Shown one piece after another: positions 7,027-14,157 of a stretch of 39,830 nt of DNA. The translations under genes were made by a program, and so were the position numbers. The notes beneath the pieces are model-generated. The model made no database searches. It had not been told where the DNA came from and worked only from the letters and a program-made list of their open reading frames with translations. Numbering within the stretch: position 1 is the stretch's first letter; every line of letters starts with the position of its first letter. Origin of the DNA: Lachnospiraceae bacterium (GTDB taxonomy: Bacteria; Bacillota_A; Clostridia; Lachnospirales; Lachnospiraceae); contig JAFRMI010000014.1 of assembly GCA_017430765.1 (NCBI GenBank), positions 1 to 39,830 on the forward strand. Reading direction: 5' to 3'.

Positions 7027-8658
7027 ATGAAACTGACATTTATCGGAGCGGATCACGAGGTCACCGGCAGCTGTCATTACCTGGAAGCCGCCGGCAAGCG
7101 GATTCTTGTCGACTACGGCATGGAACAGGGCAGGGATGTTTTTGAAAATGTGGAGGTACCTGTAAACGCGGGAGAGATCGACTATGTCCTTGTTACGCAT
7201 GCCCACATCGATCATACAGGCCTGCTGCCGCTTCTCGGCGCGAGGGGGTTTCACGGAAAGATCTACGCCACGCGCGCCACGGCGGATCTGTGCAATATCA
7301 TGCTCCTCGATTCAGCCGGCATTCAGGAATTTGAAGCCGAGTGGCGGAACCGCAAGGGCAAAAGAAAGGGCGAGGCGCCGTACGTCCCGCTCTATACGGC
7401 GGAGGATGCGGAGCGTATCTGCAAGCATTTTGTTCCCGTAAATTATGGGGAGAAAGTACAGATAACGGACGCGATTTCGGTCCGTTTTACGGACGTCGGT
7501 CATCTGCTCGGATCATCCGCGATTGAGCTTTGGGTCTATGAGGACGGGAAAGAAACCAAGCTGGTTTTTTCCGGAGATATCGGCAACTCGTCCCAGCCGC
7601 TGATCAACAACCCGCAGTATATCCGGGAGGCGGATTATCTGCTCATCGAGTCGACGTACGGCGACCGCAGCCACGGGGACGTGAAGCCCGATTATAAGGT
7701 GGAACTTGCGAAGGTCATCCAGCGCACATTTGACCGGGGAGGCAATGTGGTGGTGCCCTCTTTCGCGATCGGGAGGACGCAGGAGCTGCTGTATTTCCTG
7801 CGGCAGATCAAAGAGGAGCATCTGATTAAGGGACATGACGGATTCCGCGTCTACGTGGACAGCCCGCTTGCGGTGCGCGCGACGGAAATCTTCAACAAGC
7901 ACACGTCGGACTGCTTTGATGAGGAGGCCGCGGCGCTTGTGGCCAGGGGAATCAACCCGATCACGTTCCCGGGGCTTGAGCTCGCACTTACGTCGGACGA
8001 GTCGAAAGCCATCAACTTCATCGAGGAGCCGAAGGTGATTCTCTCCGCGAGCGGGATGTGCGAAGCCGGCCGGATCAAGCACCATCTGAAGCACAATCTC
8101 TGGAGACCGGAGTCGACGATTCTGTTCGTGGGTTATCAGGCGGAGGGAACGCTCGGACGCTCCCTTTTAGGGGGCGCGAAGGAAGTGACGCTCTTTGGCG
8201 AGCCGATTGTCGTCGAGGCGGAGGTCCTGTTCCTGCCGGGCATCTCGGGACATGCTGACCGCGAGGGCCTTCTCAATTGGGCGGGCGGATTTTATGAAAA
8301 ACCGAAGAAGGTCTTCGTCGTTCACGGCGACGATATGGTTGTCCAGATCTTCCGCGACCTGCTGCACGAGCGGCTCGGATTCGACGCGTACGCGCCGTAT
8401 TCCGGCACGGTGTGGGATCTGACCAATAATGTGTGCCTCCGCGAGACGACGGGAATTCCGGTCGGTCAGGCAGAGGAGACGGGAGAAGCGCAAAAGAAGT
8501 ACAAGCCCGCAAAGGTTCGGACCGCTTCCGTCTACAACCGTCTGGAAAATGCGGCACAGCAGCTTCTGTCGATTGTCCGTGCGAGCCAGGGCATGGCCAA
8601 CAAGGACCAGGCGAAGTTTGCCGACCAGATTCTTGCGCTCTGCGAGAAGTGGAAATAG
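7027..8658 (+). CDS. beta-CASP metallo-beta-lactamase fold ribonuclease
   Basis: Protein of 543 aa in the CPSF/RNase-J-like branch of the MBL superfamily. The metal site HAHIDH is at residues 58-63, with further ligands in the VGHLLGSS and SGDIGN segments. The beta-CASP motifs follow (VPSFAIGRTQELLYFL, SASGMCEAGRIKHH), then GHADREGLLNW and a C-terminal RMMBL-like part with VFVVHGD. Family knowledge: these enzymes are endo- or exoribonucleases acting on RNA ends; the specific substrate is unknown. ATG 7027 is preceded by AGGAGG. It follows murG by 67 nt on the same strand. Confidence 0.85.
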   Translation: MKLTFIGADHEVTGSCHYLEAAGKRILVDYGMEQGRDVFENVEVPVNAGEIDYVLVTHAHIDHTGLLPLLGARGFHGKIYATRATADLCNIMLLDSAGIQEFEAEWRNRKGKRKGEAPYVPLYTAEDAERICKHFVPVNYGEKVQITDAISVRFTDVGHLLGSSAIELWVYEDGKETKLVFSGDIGNSSQPLINNPQYIREADYLLIESTYGDRSHGDVKPDYKVELAKVIQRTFDRGGNVVVPSFAIGRTQELLYFLRQIKEEHLIKGHDGFRVYVDSPLAVRATEIFNKHTSDCFDEEAAALVARGINPITFPGLELALTSDESKAINFIEEPKVILSASGMCEAGRIKHHLKHNLWRPESTILFVGYQAEGTLGRSLLGGAKEVTLFGEPIVVEAEVLFLPGISGHADREGLLNWAGGFYEKPKKVFVVHGDDMVVQIFRDLLHERLGFDAYAPYSGTVWDLTNNVCLRETTGIPVGQAEETGEAQKKYKPAKVRTASVYNRLENAAQQLLSIVRASQGMANKDQAKFADQILALCEKWK

Positions 8659-8701
8659 ACAGAGGGGAGCATACCGGAATAATCTCCCGGCAGCCGGCGG
8701 C

Positions 8702-8950
8702 TTACCGGTTAGAGGCGAGCGCCTTCTTAAGGGCTTTGGCCAGCTGGTCCGGGCAGGACGTCGGGCGGGTGCCGCAGCGGATGCCTTCCAGCTTTTTGAT
8801 GACGTCTTCGGCATCCATGCCCTCAACGAGGGTGCCGATGCCCTTCAGATTGCCGTTGCAGCCGCTCTCGAAGGAGACGCCGGTGACTTTGCCGTCGATA
8901 ATATCGAATGTGATGCTCCGGGAACAGGTGCCGCGTGTTTTATAAATCAT
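8702..8950 (-). CDS. TSCPD-domain protein (TIGR03905-like)
   Basis: Small protein of 82 aa with the pattern GTCSRSI, SGCNGNLKGIG and the terminal TSCPDQL motif from which the TSCPD domain takes its name. The conserved cysteines suggest metal or cofactor binding; a related domain occurs at the end of class II ribonucleotide reductases. The function of the stand-alone form is not known. ATG 8950 has GGAGG 9 nt upstream. It is convergent with the metallo-beta-lactamase gene and divergent from the deaminase gene. Confidence 0.85.
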   Translation of the reverse strand: MIYKTRGTCSRSITFDIIDGKVTGVSFESGCNGNLKGIGTLVEGMDAEDVIKKLEGIRCGTRPTSCPDQLAKALKKALASNR

Positions 8951-9086
8951 AAGTCAAATCCTCCTGAGTGTTTCGTTTATGCGCCGCACCGCGCAAGTAA
9001 ATGAGCACCGCCTCTTTAAGGGGCAGTCAGGCGGCGGGCGTACAATGATTTCTGCACAATATATCACAGATAAGGAGACGAATACA

Positions 9087-10361
9087 ATGGGAATCATGAT
9101 CCGTTCCGTACATCTTTTAAACAGCCCGGAGTCTGAACGCACTGATGTATATATCAGCGGAAGCCGCATTTCGGGCGTGGGAAAGGAGCCCCGGGGGTTC
9201 TCCGCGGATGAGGTCATTGACGGATCCCACAAAACGCTGATGCCGGGACTGATCAACTGCCACACCCATGCGTATATGTCCCTTATGCGGAATTTTGCGG
9301 ACGATGTGCCGTTCCACACCTGGCTTTTCGAAAAGATTCTGCCGGTGGAGGACACGCTGAAACCGGAGGAGGCGTACTACGGGAACCTCCTGTCCTTTAT
9401 TGAGATGCTCCGGACCGGTACGACCACATTCGTTGATATGCATATGTTCCCGAGAATGACTGTAAAGGCCTGCGCCGATACAGGGATGCGCGGGGTAATT
9501 ACGCGGGGACTCACCGGGGCGGACCGGAATGATGAAGGCGCGAAACGCCGCCTCGCGGAAGCCGCGGATGAGAAAGCCTACGGGGAGAGTATCGGGGCGC
9601 CGTGCACCTTTGGGTACGGACCGCATGCGATTTATACCTGCGGGGAGGACCTTCTCCGGTATGCTGCGGAGCTCGCACATGAGGGCGGCGGTCTGATCCA
9701 CCTTCACCTCGCGGAGACCGAGACTGAATACAACGACTGCCTGAAGGAACACGGGTGCACACCCGTGGAATATATCGAGCGGATCGGTATGCTTGAGGAG
9801 AGGTGCATTTTCGCTCACTGCGTCTATCTGACGGAGCATGACATGGAGCTTCTCGCGAGGCCGAATGTCTCCGTCGTGACGAATCCGGCCAGCAATATGA
9901 AGCTGGCCAACGGCTTCGCGCCAATTCCCCGCATGCTGCAAAAAGGCGTCCGCGTTGCCCTCGGGACAGACAGCGCCGCGAGCAACAACTGCCTCAATAT
10001 GTTCTCCGAGATGCGGCTTCTCTCAATGGCGCAGAAAGGGGCAAACCGCGAAGCGCTGGCGCTTACGGCGGAGGAAACAATTGCGATCGCCACACGAAAC
10101 GGCGCGGAAGCGCTCGGTTTTGCGGACCTCGGCTCCATAGAGACGGGGAAGACGGCGGACATCATCTTAATTAATGAAAATGAGCCGTCCCTCCGCCCCA
10201 TCTACAACAGGAAGGCCTCCCTTATCTATTCGGCGAACGGCTCCGAGGTGTCGGATGTGATCATCGGCGGAAAGATCCTTATGCGGGATCGGAACCTGAC
10301 GACGATCGACGAGGAGCGGGTGTATTTTGAGACGGAGAAAATTGCGGCGCGCCTGCGGTGA
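9087..10361 (+). CDS. amidohydrolase, S-adenosylhomocysteine / methylthioadenosine deaminase type
   Basis: Protein of 424 aa with a TIM-barrel metal-dependent amidohydrolase fold. Zinc ligands and active-site motifs are in order: NCHTHAYMSLMR (His59 and His61), FGYGPHAIYTCG, HLHLAETETEY, FAHCVYLTEHDM and GTDSAASNN. These match the MtaD/DadD group that deaminates S-adenosylhomocysteine, methylthioadenosine or 5'-deoxyadenosine to inosine derivatives in nucleoside salvage. Substrate choice within the group cannot be told from motifs. ATG 9087 lies 9 nt after AAGGAG; the frame is open further upstream without family similarity. Confidence 0.85.
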   Translation: MGIMIRSVHLLNSPESERTDVYISGSRISGVGKEPRGFSADEVIDGSHKTLMPGLINCHTHAYMSLMRNFADDVPFHTWLFEKILPVEDTLKPEEAYYGNLLSFIEMLRTGTTTFVDMHMFPRMTVKACADTGMRGVITRGLTGADRNDEGAKRRLAEAADEKAYGESIGAPCTFGYGPHAIYTCGEDLLRYAAELAHEGGGLIHLHLAETETEYNDCLKEHGCTPVEYIERIGMLEERCIFAHCVYLTEHDMELLARPNVSVVTNPASNMKLANGFAPIPRMLQKGVRVALGTDSAASNNCLNMFSEMRLLSMAQKGANREALALTAEETIAIATRNGAEALGFADLGSIETGKTADIILINENEPSLRPIYNRKASLIYSANGSEVSDVIIGGKILMRDRNLTTIDEERVYFETEKIAARLR

Positions 10362-10402
10362 GGAGACCCTGGCATTTTCGAATAGAACGCGGTGGAGGAG
10401 GA

Positions 10403-10449
10403 CCCCGCCTCGACAGGCGGCGGGCCGCAATCCCATCAAAGAGGCGGGG
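10403..10449 (+). repeat. GC-rich alternative hairpins downstream of the deaminase gene
   Basis: CCCCGCCTC (10403-10411) can pair with GAGGCGGGG (10441-10449). The inner part CCGCCT (10405-10410) can instead pair with AGGCGG (10415-10420). A short T4 follows at about 10457, so the longer form may act as a weak terminator. Confidence 0.4.
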
Positions 10450-10514
10450 ACGGGTCTTTTGCCGGGACATCCGTCTCCGGCTGACGCAGATTATAAGCAG
10501 GGAAGCGGAACAAT

Positions 10515-10775
10515 ATGAGAGTTTGGGGAAAGATCTGGAAAGACGGGCATATGCTGCGGGACACGGTTGCGGAGGACTGGTCCGACGACACGCGGACACA
10601 CAAGATCTTCCGCCTTCTCGAAGCGATTTCGATGGAGTTTGATCTCGAAAAGCCGATCTGGCTTGACGCCAATATCAGCGAATTCCAAAAGACGTCGAAG
10701 ACGAGATTCGGGCGGGACAGCTTTATTGAGCAGATTCCGTTTGACTGCCTGGAATTTCAGGTGATTGAAGAGTGA
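10515..10775 (+). CDS. conserved hypothetical protein, 86 aa
   Basis: Small soluble acidic protein beginning MRVWGKIWKDGHMLRDTV and containing KPIWLDANISEFQ and DSFIEQIPFDCLEFQVIEE. I recall very similar small proteins throughout Lachnospiraceae, but no function is known to me. No membrane segment, signal or metal motif is visible. The ribosome binding site is weak (purine-rich AGGGAAGCGGAA). It lies between the deaminase and the GreA-family gene on the same strand and may be co-transcribed with one of them. Confidence 0.75.
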   Translation: MRVWGKIWKDGHMLRDTVAEDWSDDTRTHKIFRLLEAISMEFDLEKPIWLDANISEFQKTSKTRFGRDSFIEQIPFDCLEFQVIEE

Positions 10776-10785
10776 CAGGGAGCCC

Positions 10786-10885
10786 GCCCGTCCAATGGAC
10801 GGGCAGGACAGTACAAAGTCCGGCTTCGCGCCCCTCATGAATGAGGGACGGGACAGCAGAAGTCTGCTTGCGGACTTTATTTAAA
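10786..10885 (+). other. structured intergenic segment with two diverged tandem units
   Basis: Three hairpins follow each other: GCCCGTCC/GGACGGGC (10786-10804), CCCTCA/TGAGGG with a 4-nt loop, and AAGTCTGC/GCGGACTT ending near 10877. The first two are each followed by a similar GACAG..AAGTC..GCTT string, so the segment looks like a duplicated unit. AAAGTCCG (10815-10822) can also pair with CGGACTTT (10871-10878) to close a multi-branch junction. It could be a terminator pair or a leader element of the GreA-family gene. Confidence 0.45.
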
Positions 10886-10941
10886 GAAGGTTGTTTGGGT
10901 GTCCGAGGATTCGGGCGCCTCATTTTTGGAAGAGAAGAGAT

Positions 10942-11445
10942 ATGTACGACAGACTGACAAAAGGTGACATCGAGAAGATGGAGCGGGAGATACTGGAGAG
11001 AAAGCTGAAGGTCCGCCCGGAGCTGATTGAGGCGGTAAAGGAGGCGCGGGCGCAGGGGGATCTCTCCGAGAATTTCGAGTATTACGCGGCGAAACGCGAG
11101 AAAAACCAGAACGAGAGCCGGATCCGGTACCTCGAGCGGATGGTCCGGACGGCACAGATCGTGGAGGATAACGCCGGGGAAGGAGAGGTATCGATGAACC
11201 GGCCGGTGGAGGTGTACTTTCCGGAGGATGATGAGACGGAGATATTCCGGATCGTGACGACCATCCGCGGGAATTCCCTCAAGGGGCTCATTTCCATCGA
11301 CTCACCGCTCGGGAAGGCGCTTCTTCACAAAAAAGCCGGCGAGACGGCTCATGTCGACATGGGAAACGGAGCCGGCTACGACGTCGTGATCCGCCGGATC
11401 GGCGAGGCGACGGACGAGGCGGACGACGCGATCCGGGGGTTCTGA
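10942..11445 (+). CDS. GreA/GreB-family transcription elongation factor
   Basis: Protein of 167 aa with the N-terminal coiled-coil finger carrying the acidic tip motif GDLSENFEYYAAKREKN, which in Gre factors inserts into the RNA polymerase secondary channel and stimulates cleavage of backtracked RNA. The C-terminal FKBP-like domain contains SPLGKALLHKKAGE. It is slightly longer and more divergent than canonical GreA, so it may be a second paralogue; for that reason no symbol is given. The ATG at 10942 is chosen over 10891 because the family begins with YDRLTKGDIEKME; its ribosome binding site is modest (GGAAGAGAAG). Confidence 0.85.
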   Translation: MYDRLTKGDIEKMEREILERKLKVRPELIEAVKEARAQGDLSENFEYYAAKREKNQNESRIRYLERMVRTAQIVEDNAGEGEVSMNRPVEVYFPEDDETEIFRIVTTIRGNSLKGLISIDSPLGKALLHKKAGETAHVDMGNGAGYDVVIRRIGEATDEADDAIRGF

Positions 11446-11695
11446 ACCGCGGGAACAGCCCCTGTTCTAAGCCGCTTTGGCGTGGGACCGCCTGCTTTTC
11501 CGGGCTCCGGGGAACCGCGCGGACGGGGATGCCGGGAGAACCTGCCCGGTGTGCCGCATTTTCGTCAGGATGACACATAAAACGGAAAATATTTGGCGAT
11601 TCGACCATGGCGCCCGGGAGGTCCGGGCGCTATACTCTGCCTATAAGCAAAAGATTGCATAGAGCAAATACAATTGTTTCAGGAGGATTATTATC
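11446..11695. other. 250-bp intergenic region with a GC hairpin
   Basis: GCGCCCGG (11610-11617) pairs with CCGGGCGC (11623-11630) and is followed at once by TATACT, a possible -10 for the ABC ATPase gene without a recognisable -35. A smaller hairpin, GAACAG/CTGTTC, follows the GreA-family stop. No protein gene is seen. Confidence 0.45.
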
Positions 11696-12808
11696 ATGGC
11701 AAGTCTTTCACTTCAGCACATTGACAAGACCTATCCGAACGGATACAAGGCCGTCAGGGACTTCAATCTTGAGATTGCGGACAAGGAATTCATCATCTTC
11801 GTCGGCCCCTCCGGCTGCGGAAAGTCCACCACCCTTCGTATGATCGCCGGTCTTGAAGATATTACGGGCGGCACATTTATGATCGACGGCAAGGTCATGA
11901 ACGATGTGGAGCCGAAGGACCGTGACATCGCGATGGTCTTCCAGAACTATGCTCTGTATCCGCATATGACGGTTTATGACAATATGGCGTTCGGACTTAA
12001 ACTCCGCAAGGTTCCGAAGGATGAGATTGATAAGGCGGTTAAGGAAGCCGCGAAGATCCTTGACCTCGACAAGCTTCTGGACCGCAAGCCGAAGGCTCTT
12101 TCCGGCGGTCAGAGACAGCGTGTCGCCATGGGCCGCGCGATCGTCCGTAACCCGAAGGTCTTCCTCATGGACGAACCGCTGTCCAACCTGGACGCCAAGC
12201 TCCGTGTCCAGATGAGAACAGAGATTTCGAGACTCCATCAGAGACTCGGCGCGACGATCATCTACGTCACACATGACCAGACAGAGGCCATGACGCTCGG
12301 AACCAGAATCGTCGTCATGAAGGACGGTATCGTACAGCAGATCGATACCCCGCAGAACCTCTATGATCATCCCTGCAACCAGTTCGTCGCCGGTTTCATC
12401 GGATCTCCGCAGATGAACTTCATGGATGCGGAAGTGAAGGTGGAAGGCCAGGATGTGTTCGTGACCACCGGCGGATCGAAGCTGAAGGTTCCGGCGGAGA
12501 AGGCGCAGGCCATCATTGACGGCGGCTATGACGGCAAGACCATCGTTCTGGGCATCCGTCCGGAGAACGTCCACGACGAGGAGGATTTCCTGAAAGCGAA
12601 TCCGGACGCTGTTATTTCCGCTCCGATCCGTGTCTACGAGCTTCTCGGCGCCGAAGTGTATCTGTACTTCGATTTCGCGGGCACACAGATGACCGCCCGC
12701 GTCAATCCGAAGACTCCGGCGAGAGCAGGCGATACAGTTAAATTCGCACTTGATATGTCCAAGACTCATTACTTCGACAAGGAGACGCAGCTCACGATCG
12801 TGGACTGA
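11696..12808 (+). CDS. sugar ABC transporter ATPase, MsmK/UgpC/MalK type
   Basis: Protein of 370 aa: an ABC ATPase domain with Walker A GPSGCGKST (37-45), Q-loop VFQNYALYPHM, signature LSGGQRQR, Walker B VFLMDEPLSNLD and switch His in YVTHDQTEAM. A C-terminal TOBE/OB-type regulatory region follows (GIRPENV). This layout is that of carbohydrate importer ATPases (CUT1). In Firmicutes one such ATPase (MsmK/MsmX) often energises many sugar permeases. No permease or binding protein is near, which fits that shared role. AGGAGG precedes ATG 11696, and a strong terminator follows. Confidence 0.9.
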   Translation: MASLSLQHIDKTYPNGYKAVRDFNLEIADKEFIIFVGPSGCGKSTTLRMIAGLEDITGGTFMIDGKVMNDVEPKDRDIAMVFQNYALYPHMTVYDNMAFGLKLRKVPKDEIDKAVKEAAKILDLDKLLDRKPKALSGGQRQRVAMGRAIVRNPKVFLMDEPLSNLDAKLRVQMRTEISRLHQRLGATIIYVTHDQTEAMTLGTRIVVMKDGIVQQIDTPQNLYDHPCNQFVAGFIGSPQMNFMDAEVKVEGQDVFVTTGGSKLKVPAEKAQAIIDGGYDGKTIVLGIRPENVHDEEDFLKANPDAVISAPIRVYELLGAEVYLYFDFAGTQMTARVNPKTPARAGDTVKFALDMSKTHYFDKETQLTIVD

Positions 12809-12830
12809 TCCCGGTGAACAGGCAAGCGAC

Positions 12831-12862
12831 AGCAGAGGCCCAAAGCGGCCTCTGCTTTTTTT
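12831..12862 (+). terminator. intrinsic terminator after the sugar ABC ATPase gene
   Basis: AGCAGAGGCC (12831-12840) and GGCCTCTGCT (12847-12856) form a perfect 10-bp stem with a 6-nt loop, followed by T6. Confidence 0.95.
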
Positions 12863-12866
12863 CGGA

Positions 12867-12938
12867 GTGTCAATGCGGACGGTTCTTTTTGACACTTTCT
12901 TTCAAATCGGGTGTCAATGGGGCCGGTCCTTTTTTCAC
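12867..12938 (+). repeat. tandem pair of REP-like elements
   Basis: Unit 1 (12867-12895) begins GTGTCAATGCGGACGG and ends TTGACAC, so its ends pair (GTGTCAA/TTGACAC). Unit 2 (12911-12938) begins GTGTCAATGGGGCCGG and ends TTTTTTCAC, with a decayed right end. The GTGTCAA..GGACGGTTC..TTGACAC form is one I recall as a dispersed repeat linked to REP-associated Y1 transposases. No transposase gene is in the window. Confidence 0.6.
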
Positions 12939-13075
12939 TTTTTCATCGAATTGGAAGCTGCTTTCCGGTTCAGCCTGCAAAATTCATATAGTTCTGCAGC
13001 CGGAAAGATGATAGACTTGACCTGAATCTGCAGGTTTGTTTCTTTACAGAGGAAGAAGACGGGGAGAATCGCGGT

Positions 13076-13996
13076 ATGGCGGATGGGAGACAGATTGATC
13101 AGAAACTGGAGGAGCTCCGGCGGGTAACCGGGCTCTCCCTGGAGATCGCGGATTTGTCCGGGGAAGACGGCGAAGACGCGGAGGAAAAGGTCGCAATGCT
13201 TCTTTCCGCGTGGAAGGATAAATATGATCGGAGCGGATTTATAAGGGGGCTTCTGACCGGGACCGCTGATGAGAAGTATATCCTTGCACATGCGCCCGGC
13301 TTCCACATTCCCTGCGATGGCCGGAGGAGAATCTACGCCATCGAGTGCGCGGGGAGAAAGACCGGGGAGGCGCTGAAAGTGCTCCGGGCCATGTTTATCC
13401 GGCGCACGGGTGATCTGGCGGAAACAGTGGACAGCGGGCACCTCGTACTCATCCGGCCGGTCGGAAATACCGACAGTGAGGAGGAGGCGCGGAAACTGGC
13501 CCGCACGATCGTGGATATGCTCGGCGCGGAGGCGATGGTCAGCGCGCGGGTGGGGTATGCGGACCCGGTGGATTCACTGGCTGCATTTGCCGAAGGATAC
13601 CGGGAGGCTCTCCGCGCACTGGAGATCGGTGCCCTGTTTAACAGTATGGAGAGCGTGTTTCCCTACAGGGAACTGGGCATCGGGAGACTGGTGTATGATC
13701 TGCCGGAGGAGACCTGCCGGGTGTTCCTTAATGAGCTGTCCGGCAGTGAGGAGGGGCTTGCGTTCGACGAGGACGGGGAGGCCCTCATCGAGGCGTTTTT
13801 TGAGAATAACCTGAACATTGCGGAGACCGCCAGGCATCTGTTTCTGCACCGGAATACACTTGTGTACCGTCTGGAGAAGCTGCGCGCGGACACAGGACTC
13901 GACCTCCGGAATTTTGAAGACGCGCAGAAACTGAATCTGGCGAGGATGATCGGGATGCGCCTGAAGGCGTCCCGGTATCCTGCGGGCGTCTGCTGA
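13076..13996 (+). CDS. PucR/CdaR-family transcriptional regulator
   Basis: Protein of 306 aa. The C-terminal ~60 residues (ALIEAFFENNLNIAETARHL, then HRNTLVYRLEKL, then ED-KLNLARM) are the PucR helix-turn-helix, a Fis-like DNA-binding domain. The middle (about 130-210) resembles the degenerate GGDEF-like domain of CdaR/PucR regulators (ISARVGYADPV-like segment). The N-terminal part probably senses a ligand. Members commonly activate purine, sugar-diacid or amino acid use genes. It lies just upstream of the aconitase-family gene on the same strand but is separated from it by a terminator; it may control that gene. RBS GGGGAG is upstream of ATG 13076. Confidence 0.8.
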   Translation: MADGRQIDQKLEELRRVTGLSLEIADLSGEDGEDAEEKVAMLLSAWKDKYDRSGFIRGLLTGTADEKYILAHAPGFHIPCDGRRRIYAIECAGRKTGEALKVLRAMFIRRTGDLAETVDSGHLVLIRPVGNTDSEEEARKLARTIVDMLGAEAMVSARVGYADPVDSLAAFAEGYREALRALEIGALFNSMESVFPYRELGIGRLVYDLPEETCRVFLNELSGSEEGLAFDEDGEALIEAFFENNLNIAETARHLFLHRNTLVYRLEKLRADTGLDLRNFEDAQKLNLARMIGMRLKASRYPAGVC

Positions 13997-14041
13997 AGAG
14001 GATCGGGATTGACCGAATCATAGATTTCGTCTTAAAATGGT

Positions 14042-14071
14042 AGCGGTTCAAAACAGAACCGCTGTTTTTTT
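14042..14071 (+). terminator. intrinsic terminator after the PucR-type gene
   Basis: AGCGGTTC (14042-14049) and GAACCGCT (14056-14063) form a perfect stem with loop AAAACA, followed by G and T7. Confidence 0.9.
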
Positions 14072-14157
14072 GATTCAGAATACCTCTCCGTGCCGCGGGA
14101 TAAGACCCGCTGCGGAAAGGCAAAGGCGCTGCCTGCGTTATACGAAAGGATGATCAC

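Noticed and set aside
11708..12895. Minus-strand 395-codon open frame opposite the sugar ABC ATPase gene
   Set aside because: The plus strand encodes an unmistakable ABC ATPase; the antisense frame is a by-product of GC-rich codon use and has no family similarity.
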